DNA of 64,000 nucleotides from Asterias rubens (lineage: Eukaryota; Echinodermata; Asteroidea; Forcipulatida; Asteriidae), in the NCBI RefSeq assembly GCF_902459465.1, contig NC_047076.1, forward strand, positions 10,052,146 through 10,116,145, read 5' to 3'. The position numbers and the translations under genes are program-made. The notes under the pieces were generated by a model that was not told the origin of the DNA, did not search any database, and saw only the letters and a list, made by a program, of their open reading frames with translations. Every line of letters starts with the position of its first letter. Positions within the stretch are counted from its first letter, which is position 1. Positions 9,801 through 19,085 of this stretch are shown here, piece after piece.

Positions 9801-12179
9801 GAGGTTACTAGTAAACAAGATAGTCAAGTTTCTGTTAATACACCTCCTACGAAGGACAAAAGACACAAATGTCTACGGCTATCACTGACAGCGAGGAAAC
9901 GACTGTTGAAGGAATCAATGAACAACAAATCACTCCCTGTTGATGGAGTAGAAGAAGCTTCAGCCACACCTGACCCTAAAACATCCCAGCAGGAAACTAC
10001 CACTGATGTTGTACAAGGAGTAACCAATCAACCTAGTACATCAATAAAACCAAAACAAGGTGGTAACAACCAGGGAATCAGTCAATCACAAATGAACAAG
10101 ACTGGTGCATCTAAGACTCTGTCACTGAGAAAGAGAAAACTATGTGACCTTCATGATAGCATCTCCCCAAAGCATATAAACAAAACGGGTATTAACACTG
10201 TTCACAAGCAGCATACACAGCCGGACAGATATGACAGACAAGAATCTACTAAGGAACAGAGAAGAAAGAAAAGCAAGACCAGAGTGACTGTTGTTGACAG
10301 TCAAGAGTCACCTTGTGATTCAGATTGCAACATACCTGATGTAAGCAATTGCCCTGTAGGTAAGCAGACACAAGGACCTGCCAAACAAGCATCAGCCCCA
10401 ACAAGTAGACAATCAATGCATCATGCCAACTTTGAAACCATATTTCAAAGTGATCCAAATGTAGAACAGTCAAGTTTCTTGGGGTTCAGTACTAATGACA
10501 TTACTGAGACAGAGCAGCGCCTGCAACAATTGAGTGCTTCATCTCTATCCTACACAGACAAACTTGAGGAAGCTGCTCTTAATGTCTGCTGTATCCCCTC
10601 ATCTGAATTGTGTTTACCAGAACAGGATGATGACTCCTGGAGTGGTTCTTCAGATGAAGATCATGTGGAGGAGGTATTTGTTGGCATGGCACTAAGGAAT
10701 CTTGCTAACTTTCCTTCGGATGGATCAGATTGGGAAGCCAAAGTAGGAGGGTTTATGTCGGTCAGACTGGACAAAGCTATGCAGGTTAAGAAGAAAGAAA
10801 CCATCATGCCACAAGTAGGTATCCAAGGCAAGGAGAACATCCATGGACATCTATTCAGACAGGTTGAGAATATGCCTGATAAGATAATCACAAGTGATAT
10901 GAGTAGACAGCTGGAACAGTTGCCCAATACCTCACAAAATATACCAAGAAGTAAGGACGAAACAGTGTCAAGGAAAACAGAACGTAGGTCCAAGCCAGTT
11001 GATGCTGAAGTTCCTACAAAAAATCGTACAATAAACTGTGTTCCTAGTCATAAGACGAAATCAATAAAGCAGAGTACACAAGCATCTTTATCATCAGGAT
11101 CAGTGAATGTGGAAAAGAGAATAAACACCCATCGACATCCAACACCTTTGAACGGTCCTTGCAGAGTTGCTTTCTCAAATGCAGTGTCAGTTTCTTCGCC
11201 TGGCCAGTCTCAAAAGCCTGTATGTAGCACTCCCCAACAGAACAAGTCACAAACTACTGGGAAATATCAGCTCGTGTTTTCTCCTGACACTCCTGTGGAT
11301 GAACGGCAAATTATTTTGAATCATTATGTTCATGATGTATCAGAAGAAGATATTGATTTCCCTAAGTTTTCAAGCCCTGGACAGTCTGATTTTATTGTAT
11401 CTCCAATTAAGAACTTCACCAAGAATAGATCTCCAAACCTAAAGAGAGGTTCCAGATCATCTTACAAGTTGAAGGCCCCCAAGGCACTTAGTGATTTATC
11501 TCCTAGAGCAAGCTCCTCAAAGAAGTCTCTATTTACCAAGAGACCTACCAAGAGGAGGAGAAGAAACTCCACTCCATCACAACCAGGTAGAGTTTTTCAT
11601 CTTCATTTAAACCCACCAGGTTCACCCAGAAAAAGAGATGTATTGCCATCTGGGCTTTCCTCACCCATCAAGCAGTCAGTGGCTAATATTAAGCAGTCAT
11701 TACATTTCCAGTCTGGTTTGGAACCTACACACCCACAATTCAGCTATATGCCAATCAACGAGTACAATAAAACATCACCCACATTTTGTGCTGAAACAAA
11801 GCCACACTTTTCCTCTCATATTCTTGATCCTGGCAACAAACGGCGACGTAGTGATAGACTCAGAAGGCATAGTCATCCCCAGCAAACGCTGCAACGACCT
11901 TCAAGAACATGGTCACTTTGTGTATCTTTTGATGATGACATTTGTCGCAGTGAAGATGTGTATGAATTTATAGATGAAAGCACAGAGTTAGAGACGGGAA
12001 ACAGCAGTCAACAGTCAAAGGATGGTGCGGTCAAAAGAAGCAATACACCTAAAAAGACTGCATCTTCAAAGCTACGTGCACCTAGAGATAAAGCATGTAC
12101 ATCAGTGCAGAAATCAAGTGAGCATTCCGATGATCTTGTTATGGAGGATTATGGCTTACCTTTTTCATTTTTTATGTAA
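807..12179 (+). CDS. DBF4: DBF4: regulatory subunit of Cdc7 (DDK) kinase, 5'-partial
   Basis: Spliced CDS join(807..849, 1277..1322, 1953..2369, 4731..4848, 7621..7769, 9218..12179): 1244 residues plus stop, all phases consistent. DBF4 binds and activates Cdc7; the kinase phosphorylates MCM2-7 in the nucleus to fire replication origins. Seen here: motif M across exons B-C (LSKPALKAEDASR, then HYRPSTQEMSSWPRL, then SCPFD), and motif C, a CCHH zinc finger split by an intron (GYCECC in exon D, HLVSEQH in exon E). A late conserved patch, SSFLGFS, matches the motif that ends vertebrate DBF4; here it is followed by over 500 further residues. A KEN box lies at 10830-10838. The N-terminal motif N is outside the window. 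The long last exon is Ser/Lys/Arg-rich and probably disordered. Exon C carries an in-frame 27-residue tandem triplication. Identity is very likely; the low-complexity C-terminus is less certain in function. Confidence 0.93.
1277..1322 (+). CDS. DBF4: DBF4 exon B (start of motif M)
   Basis: Acceptor CTGCAG at 1271-1276 and donor GTGAGTG at 1323. Reads ERKLSKPALKAEDASR across the flanking junctions, matching the vertebrate motif-M lead-in (KKPFVKVEDMS-type). Motif M is the main Cdc7-binding segment. Confidence 0.88.
1435..1915. repeat. SINE fragment plus 'GGCACTGGACAC' MITE copy in DBF4 intron
   Basis: About 1440-1540 resembles the tRNA-like SINE seen at 54.55 kb (tgtcatgaccggga, ccacactctgatga, ccatgacact). 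It runs into a foldback element from about 1540 to 1912 whose ends read GTACACGTTTGGTAATTA and TAATTACCAAACGTGTAC. About ten copies or fragments of this foldback family occur in the window. Confidence 0.65.
1953..2369 (+). CDS. DBF4: DBF4 exon C (motif M core plus tandem repeat)
   Basis: Acceptor TTTGCAG ends at 1952; donor GTCAGTAAG starts at 2370. It encodes HYRPSTQEMSSWPRL then GSCPFDV, the core of motif M. After that come three 27-residue copies beginning RSPEAHPSRLSKQR. An older degenerate copy may precede them (NSPETHQPKGKQQRF). The phase matches exons B and D only when this donor is used. Confidence 0.9.
2125..2367 (+). repeat. 81-bp coding tandem repeat, three copies
   Basis: Units start at 2125, 2206 and 2287, each 81 bp (27 codons), so the frame is kept. 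Copies are nearly identical; the third has one visible change (CGCTTT for CGCCTT). The array ends two bases before the exon's 5' splice site. Near-identity suggests recent expansion. Confidence 0.95.
2370..4730. other. DBF4 intron C-D, repeat remnants
   Basis: No exon seen. Parts of 2740-2890 and 3990-4115 are related to each other (both hold GAAGGGGCACACAGTGGTACG-like stretches), so they are copies of one dispersed repeat. A separate palindromic element lies at 4219-4432. Confidence 0.5.
4219..4432. repeat. Palindromic MITE-like element
   Basis: Left end GGTGCTAGCTGACACTAGTC and right end, reverse-complemented, GGTGCCAACTGACACTAGTC. Complementarity runs through most of the arms, including AATCCTAATTGC. 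There is no coding capacity. It lies in a DBF4 intron. Confidence 0.75.
4731..4848 (+). CDS. DBF4: DBF4 exon D (first half of zinc finger)
   Basis: Acceptor AATTGATTTAG at 4720-4730, donor GTTGGT at 4849. Begins RSTARKATSYTPIRHKD and ends RGYCECCLTKYADLEK, giving the two zinc-binding cysteines of the DBF-type finger. Ends in phase 0. Confidence 0.93.
4944..5288. repeat. 'GGCACTGGACAC' foldback MITE, near full length
   Basis: Starts TAAAGGCACTGGACACTAAT and ends with the inverted version (AAAGGTGTCGATGCCTTTAA). The inner part shows the family's typical text (CTTGCTGGGTAA, CGGCTCCCTCTGAAGTAAC). Non-coding. Confidence 0.85.
5580..5737. repeat. Palindrome around GATCAGAGCATACTGATCGA
   Basis: Arms read AATGAGTTTGGGTGGTTC and its complement, enclosing GAAACGTCGAGTTGAAACC in inverted form. 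A one-sided relative occurs at about 7365-7515. Non-coding, in a DBF4 intron. Confidence 0.75.
6600..6905 (+). mobile_element. LINE 3'-end remnant (CR1/L2-like)
   Basis: With small frame breaks it reads a typical LINE ORF2 tail: an alanine-rich AFATAAPCLWNKLP-like segment, then DNFKTILKTHL. It is followed by a GCGCCTTGAGCAC tail. 5'-truncated and non-functional. Confidence 0.65.
7586..7619 (+). repeat. (TTTGA)n microsatellite forming a 3' splice-site tract
   Basis: About six copies of the TTTGA/TGATT pentamer run straight into the AAG acceptor of DBF4 exon E at 7621. No other pyrimidine tract is present, so the microsatellite itself must serve as the tract. Confidence 0.85.
7621..7769 (+). 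CDS. DBF4: DBF4 exon E (second half of zinc finger)
   Basis: Reads HLVSEQHRNFVRESNHY then ANLDVMIDEGPNMG and ends MQNHEWQRLEGI plus two bases. The HX5H pair completes the DBF-type zinc finger. Acceptor AAG at 7618-7620, donor GTAAGAGG at 7770. Confidence 0.94.
7790..8195 (+). mobile_element. tRNA-like SINE with TTA tail
   Basis: The head shows a B-box-like GTGGGTTCAAGTCCC. The body holds CTTAAGCAAGACAGTTAACC and TGGGACGTAAAGCC. The tail is TTATTATTATTACTG-type microsatellite. It sits in a DBF4 intron in sense orientation. Confidence 0.65.
8213..8495. repeat. Foldback element, ~280 bp
   Basis: Inverted arms hold ATAGTAGAAAGCTTCCCT and AGGGAAGCTTTCTACTAT, flanked further out by ACACAAAACACAA-like and TTGTGTTTTGTGT stretches. 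Non-coding. Confidence 0.75.
8690..9160 (+). mobile_element. tRNA-derived SINE pair with 54-bp head triplication
   Basis: A SINE tail (CACACATCGACGTAGGGGTT) at about 8730 precedes a second SINE with an A-box-like GGTGGTGTAGCTAGT, a B-box-like GCGGGTTTTAATCCC, and a matching tail near 9090. Between them the head segment is tandemly repeated three times (8811-8864, 8865-8918, 8919-8972, 54 bp each). Confidence 0.7.
9218..12179 (+). CDS. DBF4: DBF4 exon F (long terminal exon)
   Basis: The acceptor ends ACTCACAG at 9217; the first base completes an Arg codon from exon E; stop TAA at 12177-12179. It encodes 986 residues, about 58 kb-scale unusual for this family. Rich in Ser, Lys, Arg, Gln and Thr, with no obvious fold. 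Visible motifs: three short basic motifs LSLSARRRQL (about 9730), LSLTARKRLL (about 9882) and LSLRKRKL (about 10120); an acidic patch EQDDDSWSGSSDEDHVEE; a KEN box at 10830-10838; and SSFLGFS near 10470, matching the vertebrate DBF4 C-terminus. Many SP/TP sites suggest phosphorylation. That the whole exon belongs to DBF4 follows from the open frame and phase. Confidence 0.9.
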
Positions 12180-12398
12180 CTTGTTAATAACATTGATGAG
12201 CAATCAGATGAAGTACTCTACATGAGGATGCAATGTAGGCAACTTATACCTCATAGTCTATATTTTCTGTACTTGATGTTTTTGTATGATTTTGTTGATA
12301 TTTTGAGGAAAGGTAAAAGAGGATGAAATTGTGATAAGATTTTTTACTTTAAAGGTTATTGTGGCTTATTTAGTTTGGTTTTATTTAAATATCATGCT

Positions 12399-12404
12399 AT
12401 TAAA
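12399..12404 (+). terminator. Possible DBF4 poly(A) signal ATTAAA
   Basis: The ATTAAA variant lies 220 bp after the DBF4 stop and just before the satellite array begins. No canonical AATAAA is seen between them, so this is the best candidate. Confidence 0.4.
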
Positions 12405-14638
12405 TGAAGTGTTAGACTACAGTATTCATTATTTATCATGAGGGCAATAATTTTAAGGGCATAGTGAGGCCGTATCCAAATTGGTGTCTACAGCTACGGC
12501 TATGACTGTTGCTAAGGGTGTTGCTAAGGATGCCTATACTTCAACGCATGATGACGCATAGCCGTAGCTATAGCTGCCAATTGGGGCGTGGCCTAATGGT
12601 GTCTACAGCTACGGCTACGACTGTTGCTAAGGGTGTTGCTAAGGATGCCTATACTTCAATGCATGATGACGCATAGCCCTAGCTACAGCTGCCAATTGGG
12701 ACGTGGCCTGATGGTGTCTACGGCTATGACTGTTGCTAAGGGTGTTGCTAAGGATGCCTATACTTCAATGCATGATGACGCATAGCCCTAGCTACAGCTG
12801 CCAATTGGGACGTGGCCTAATGGTGTCTACGGCTACGACTATTGCTAAGGGCGCCCTATACTTCAATGCATGATGACGCATAGCCGTGGCTATAGCTGCT
12901 AATTGGGACGCGGCCTGATGGTGTCTACAGCTACGGCTACTACTGTTGCTAAGGGCGTGCTAAGGATGCCTATACTTCAATGCATGATGACGCATAGCCG
13001 TAGCTACAGCTGCCAATTGGGACGTGGCCTGATGGTGTCTACAGCTACGGCTACGACTGTTGCTAAGGGTGTTGCTAAGGGCGCCCTATACTTCAATGCA
13101 TGATGACGCATAGCCGTAGCTACAGCTGCTAATTGGGACGTGGCCTAATGGTGTCTACAGCTACGGCTATGACTGTTGCTAAGGGTGTTGCTAAGGGCGC
13201 CCTATACTTCAATGCATGATGATGCAAAGCCGTTGCTATAGCTGCTAATTGGGACGTGGCCTGATGGTGTCTACATCTACGGCTACGACTGTTGCTAAGG
13301 GTGTTGCTAAGGATGCCTATACTTCAATGCATGATGAAGCATAGCCGTAGCTACAGCTGCCAATTGGGACATGGCCTGATGGTGTCTACAGCTACGGCTA
13401 CGACTGTTGCTAAGGGTGTTGCTAAGGGCGCCCTATACTTCAATGCATGATGACGCATAGCCATAGCTATAGCTGCCAATTGGGACGTGGCCTGATGGTG
13501 TCTACAGCTACGGCTACGACTGTTGCTAAGGGTGTTGCTAAGGGCGCCCTATACTTCAATGCATGATGACGCATAGCCGTAGCTACAGCTGCTAATTGGG
13601 ACGTGGCCTAATGGTGTCTACAGCTACGGCTATGACTGTTGCTAAGGGTGTTGCTAAGGGCGCCCTATACTTCAATGCATGATGATGCATTGCCGTAGCT
13701 ATAGCTGCTAATTGGGACGTGGCCTGATGGTGTCTACAGCTACGGCTACGACTGTTGCTAAGGGTGTTGCTAAGGATGCCTATACTTCAATGCATGATGA
13801 CGCATAGCCGTAGCTATAGCTGCCAATGGGGACGTGGCCTGATGGTGTCTACAGCTACGGCTACGACTGTTGCTAAGGGTGTTGCTAAGGGCGCCCTATA
13901 CTTCAATGCATGATGACGCATAGCCGTAGCTACAGCTGCTAATTGGGACGTGGCCTAATGGTGTCTACAGCTACGGCTATGACTGTTGCTAAGGGTGTTG
14001 CTAAGGGCGCCCTATACTTCAATGCATGATGATGCAAAGCCGTTGCTATAGCTGCTAATTGTGACGTGGCCTGATGGTGTCTACATCTACGGCTACGACT
14101 GTTGCTAAGGGTGTTGCTAAGGATGCCTATACTTCAATGCATGATGAAGCATAGCCGTAGCTACAGCTGCCAATTGGGACATGGCCTGATGGTGTCTACA
14201 GCTACGGCTACGACTGTTGCTAAGGGTGTTGCTAAGGGCGCCCTATACTTCAATGCATGATGACGCATAGCCGTAGCTATAGCTGCCAATTGGGACGTGG
14301 CCTGATGGTGTCTACAGCTACGGCTACGACTGTTGCTAAGGGTGTTGCTAAGGGCGCCCTATACTTCAATGCATGATGACGCATAGCCGTAGCTACAGCT
14401 GCTAATTGGGACGTGGCCTAATGGTGTCTACAGCTACGGCTATGACTGTTGCTAAGGGTGTTGCTAAGGGCGCCCTATACTTCAATGCATGATGATGCAT
14501 TGCCGTAGCTACAGCTGCCAATTGGGACATGGCCTGATGGTGTCTACATCTACGGCTACGACTGTTGCTAAGGGTGTTGCTAAGGGCGCCCTATACTTCA
14601 ATGCATGATGACGCATAGCCGTAGCTATAGCTGCCAAT

Positions 14639-14780
14639 AGGAGACTTTCCAACGCTAGGTGGCAGCAGACATACCGGGTAAATTTCCATTGTTTACGTAG
14701 TTCTGAACATGCGCATAATTCTGCGAACAATGGATTTACCCGGTAAGTCTGCTGCCCTCTATCGTCCCAGAAAGTCTCCC
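14639..14780. mobile_element. 142-bp MITE inserted in satellite, AT target duplication
   Basis: Ends AGGAGACTTTCC and AGAAAGTCTCCC are inverted, and the arms continue with GCAGACATACCGGGTAAAT / ATTTACCCGGTAAGTCTGC. The interrupted monomer (CCAATTGGG) is present as CCAAT and ATTGGG on the two sides, a 2-bp AT duplication. A second copy lies at 20407-20549. Confidence 0.88.
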
Positions 14781-15796
14781 ATTGGGACGTGGCCTGATGG
14801 TGTCTACAGCTACGGCTACGACTGTTGCTAAGGGTGTTGCTAAGGGCGCCCTATACTTCAATGCATGATGACGCATAGCCGTAGCTACAGCTGCTAATTG
14901 GGACGTGGCCTAATGGTGTCTACAGCTACGGCTATGACTGTTGCTAAGGGTGTTGCTAAGGGCGCCCTATACTTCAATGCATGATGATGCATTGCCGTAG
15001 CTATAGCTGCTAATTGGGACGTGGCCTGATGGTGTCTACAGCTACGGCTACGACTGTTGCTAAGGGTGTTGCTAAGGATGCCTATACTTCAATGCATGAT
15101 GACGCATAGCCGTAGCTATAGCTGCCAATTGGGACGTGGCCTGATGGTGTCTACATCTACGGCTACGACTGTTGCTAAGGGTGTTGCGAAGGATGCCTAT
15201 ACTTCAATGCATGATGACGCATAGCCGTAGCTACAGCTGCTAATTGGGACGTGGCCTAATGGTGTCTACATCTACGGCTACGACTGTTGCTAAGGGTGTT
15301 CTAAGGATGCCTATTCTTCAATGCATGATGACGCATAGCCGTAGCTATAGCTGCCAATTGGGACGTGGCCTGATGGTGTCTACATCTACGGCTACGACTG
15401 TTGCTAAGGGTGTTGCTAAGGATGCCTATACTTCAATGCATGATGAAGCATAGCCGTAGCTACAGCTGCCAATTGGGACATGGCCTGATGGTGTCTACAG
15501 CTACGGCTACGACTGTTGCTAAGGGTGTTGCTTAGGGCGCCCTATACTTCAATGCATGATGACGCAAAGCCGTAGCTATAGCTGCCTATTGGGACGTGGC
15601 CTGATGGTGTCTACAGCTACGGCTACGACTGTTGCTAAGGGCGCCCTATACTTCAATGCATGATGACGCATAGCCGTAGCTATAGCTGCCAATTGGGACG
15701 TGGCCTGATGGTGTCCACAGCTACGGCTACGACTGTTGCTAAGGGTGTTGCTAAGGGCGCCCTATACTTCAATGCATGATGACGCATAGCCGTAGT

Positions 15797-16272
15797 TATA
15801 TAACTGACATACAGATCCTTGTCATTTGATTGGTGGAACTTACTTCACGTGACATTCACTATTACTCCCATCCACACCGGCTATCAAAAAGACCTATGCG
15901 CCCATGGGGACTAGCATTTCCATTCAACAGTTAGGGTCATCCTTGTTCCCAATGTTTTTGAGCAGTACAGCGCCGTCGCGCCGCTGCTTAAACAAAGGAG
16001 CAACTGTGCAAAAGTGTGTGATCCGGTTGCTATTAAATTTGTGCATTGTTACCGCTATGCGGCGCTATATAAGAACCAGTAATTTGTGTGATTTTTCATA
16101 ATGTTTTACTTTTAAAATACAGCAAATGACAAGGATCTCTAGTCAGTTATATAAAACAAATATTGAGTGGCTTTAATTCGTGGAATTGAAGGAATATTAT
16201 CGCTCGGTAAAATTTGGACTGTTCAAACAGTCCAAATTTTCTGTTCCACTCTGAGCCACTCAATATTTGTAT
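15797..16272. mobile_element. Compound foldback element, copy 1, inside satellite
   Basis: Part 1 (~15797-16152) is bounded by TATAACTGACATACAGATCC and its inverse ending CTAGTCAGTTATATA. Part 2 (~16155-16272) is a palindrome from CAAATATTGAGTGGCTTTAA to GAGCCACTCAATATTTG. Satellite sequence flanks both sides. The same two parts lie side by side at 48.5-49.0 kb, so they move or were copied as one unit. Confidence 0.8.
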
Positions 16273-16388
16273 ACTATAGCTGCTAATTGGGACATGGCCT
16301 GATGGTCATTATGGTGTCTACAGTGAACAATTCAGTTCACAAACACACTGACAAATGGTCAAAAATGTGGCAAATTTTAATCGTATCT

Positions 16389-16735
16389 TAAAGGCACTGG
16401 ACACCTTTGTACAGTTGTAATTGTATTCTCACTTGGTGTGTCCCAACATATATGCATAAAATAATAAATTTGTGAACATTTGGCCTTAATTGGTCATCAA
16501 AGTTTCAAGAGAATAATGAAAGAAAACACCCTTGTTGCACAAATGTGTGTGCTTTCAGACGCCTAAAAAGGGCCAGTTAATATTGAGTAAAATTACTTTT
16601 TCTCAACGAGTATGTTACTTCAGAGGCAGCTGTTTCTCATGTTTTATGCTTTCATCAGTTCTCCATTGCTCGTTACCAAGTAAGTTTGTATGCAAGCAAT
16701 TGTTTTGAGTAACTACTAATAGTGTAAAGTGCCTT
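16389..16735. repeat. 'GGCACTGGACAC' foldback MITE
   Basis: Begins AAAGGCACTGGACACCTTTG and ends near ATAGTGTAAAGTGCCTTT. The inner text matches the family (CATTGCTCGTTACCAAGTAA). Intergenic. Confidence 0.8.
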
Positions 16736-17990
16736 TCAGTGTTATGATAAGTTGGTAGAGCACTATTCACATACGCACAGTTACATGGTTTTTTTTAAGG
16801 GTCTTTTAGTTTTAAGAAGTGCACAAGTTTATTCCAAAAGTGTGAATATCTGCACAAATTATTGACCAACTTAGACATGAATAAAGAGAGAACGCTCAAC
16901 AATGAGTTTATGTCTGTAAAGAAATAATGGACATAGTGAGCAGGGATTCATCTCAGCCAAAAACTTGATTTACAAGGCGCACCAAAACCCATTAGACTAC
17001 AGAATGTCACTGAGCTACCTTCCATTGGGTACATGTAGCTATAGCTTGTTGAGTGTGGTATGGTGTGCAAACGTGGTGTATACTGCTAGCCAACGGGCTC
17101 AGTTGATAGGTCTGTCTAAACACTGTATTCATCCTTGGTTATTTCCATGGTATTACTTGTTTTAATTGAAAGAAATACATTTCACTTTTGATTCTGTTAA
17201 GGTTTTTTCTCTAAAAGCTAAATCATTCTGTAAAGGAAGTAGATTAGCTTCAACCATCTGTATTAAGCCACAGCAGGGCGCAATTTAATGAAGCTGTAAC
17301 AAAGAAGATACTGTTGATGAACTAATTCCTTTGTTTAGCACAATATGAGTGGGGCACCAGTCTCTACAATGTAACTACAATGCCTTTTGACACATGTCCA
17401 CATGATAACAATGTTATTTTCTAAGCTTGTTCATTTCTATCAAGTGCCTTATTTAATGTTGAAGCTGCATTTTAAAGTTGTCATGCTCCTGTGTGGCAAG
17501 TAAGTGCCAAAATAACAGGTAGCACAATGAATTGAAACATTGGTGTAGCTTTCTAGGTATTTGTGTGCTATATACCATTGCACTGCCATTGAACATTTTG
17601 AGTTCATGTCACTTGAATTTCTTCTTCATGTATCTCAGGTTGCACAAGATGTGTTTACTTATTAAGGTTTATCTAGTGCTATATTTCTCCTTGACATTGT
17701 AGATTTTTAAGATATTCTATAGAGTTTAGCTATTGTTTCCCTTTCATATGACTTTCAGAAAGGAGTCAGCTTTCGTTGTATAATTTGTACTATATTTGTC
17801 TTTGAAATTAAGAAACCTAAACTTGAACTGATATTTTTCCTTGTGTTTTCCTTTACAACATTAGTTTGTACAATTATTTTGTTCTGTAATTACAGAATGA
17901 TCCTTCAAACATGTTTCTGTACACAATTATAAATATACTATACAAAGATAAAGTTGATCCGAGTTCCTTTGTAGCAAACATATAATCACA
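16736..17990. other. Intergenic DNA, nothing recognised
   Basis: AT-rich, with only short open frames and no convincing splice-site plus protein match. It lies between DBF4 and the 3' end of SVIP. Confidence 0.5.
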
Positions 17991-18372
17991 AAAGGAACAC
18001 GTTGCCTTGGATCAGTCGAGTTGGTCTTTGAAAAGCGTTTGTAACCATTGGTTTTAAAATGCATTTGGTTAGAAAGATGTTTTAAAAATAGAACATAATG
18101 ATCCACACAAATTTGCCTCGAAATTGCATGGTTTTCCTTTTACTTTGCGAACTAACATGGTTGGCCATTTATGGGTGTCAAAAATTTGACTCCCATAAAT
18201 GGCCAACCGTGTTAGTCGACGAGGTAAAAGGAAAACAAAAATTTTGAGTGATACTTATGTGGATCATTATACTCTACTTTTAAAATATCTTTTTAATCAT
18301 ATGCTTATGATAACAACTGGTTACAAACGCTTTTCAAAGACCAACACAACTGATCCAAGGCAACGTGTTCCT
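17991..18372. mobile_element. 'GGAACACGTTGCCTTGGATC' foldback, copy 1
   Basis: The left arm starts AAAGGAACACGTTGCCTTGG and the right arm is its inverse ending CAACGTGTTCCT. The centre is a tight palindrome built on TTGGCCATTTATGG. It is the intact reference for the interrupted copy at 22.8-23.6 kb. Confidence 0.87.
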
Positions 18373-18440
18373 ATAAGCCCGGTTCTTACTTCCTGCCAAT
18401 GCGAATGATATGCGAATGTAATGCGAATTTTGACAACATA
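18373..18440. repeat. Fragment of TACTTCCTGC MITE
   Basis: AAGCCCGGTTCTTACTTCCTGC followed by GCGAATG repeats matches the left end of the element at 60716-60893. Only one end is seen. Confidence 0.5.
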
Positions 18441-18837
18441 TGGCTACTTTTGCAGCAAATGTTTCACAGGAGTTATATAAACTAGGATAGCAGCCTGGCA
18501 GCACAAGGGGAACATTCAACATTTGTGTCCCATCACAAGCTTTTATTATATGTATGCACTTCTTTTTGATGTTCCAAGTTTTGCCTGCGTCAATTTTATA
18601 ACTGCTATCATAGAGCTATGGACTCGATTGTCCACCCATTTTTATTTCAATATGCAACTTTTCTTTGGCACTGTGTTTTTGTGTTTAGTTAGGTTTCACT
18701 TGCAATTGTCTCTTTTTAATGTTTCGGAAAAGATGAATTTTAAGGTCCCAAGTCTGTCCATATCGGTCTAAAGGTTTTCATTTTTTTATGACTATTTCTA
18801 TATTTCAAACATTGCTTTTGCTTTTGGTGATTGTTTA

Positions 18838-19085
18838 AAAGGAACAAGTTGCCTTTGATCGGTCGAGTTGGTCTTTGAAAAGCATTTGAAACCATTTGCT
18901 AGAAATGCAATATGGTTTGATAGATAAATTTAAAAGTAGAATATAACGATCCACACAAACATGCTTCTAACCTGCACGGTTTTCCTTTTACGTCCACATA
19001 AACAGGTAGTCGGCCATTTTATGGAGTCAACATTTTTACTCCATAAAATGGCCGACCGTGTTAGTGTGCAACCTAAAAGGGAAAC
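18838..19085. mobile_element. 'GGAACACGTTGCCTTGGATC' foldback, truncated copy 2
   Basis: The left arm (AAAGGAACAAGTTGCCTTTG) and central palindrome (GGCCATTTTATGGAGTCAA) are present. The outer right arm is missing after CCTAAAAGGGAAAC. Confidence 0.8.

Larger units (their letters stand above)
12470..16325. repeat. ~116-bp satellite array, about 27 monomers, with two insertions
   Basis: Monomers repeat GATGGTGTCTACAGCTACGG ... GTTGCTAAGG ... CTTCAATGCATGATGACGCA ... GCTAATTGGGACGTGGCCT. Each holds an inverted pair AGCTACGGCTA / TAGCCGTAGCT and so can form a hairpin. Diagnostic variants (GATGATGCAAAGCC at ~13217 and ~14029; GATGAAGCATAGCC at ~13333 and ~14144) recur about 812 bp apart, that is seven monomers, showing a higher-order repeat. 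The array is broken by a MITE (14639-14780) and a compound foldback (~15797-16272), after which part of a monomer resumes. Short open frames inside are by-products. Confidence 0.95.

Noticed and set aside
9601-9801. Shadow open frames inside DBF4 exon F
   Set aside because: They overlap a long, clearly coding frame and have no independent support.
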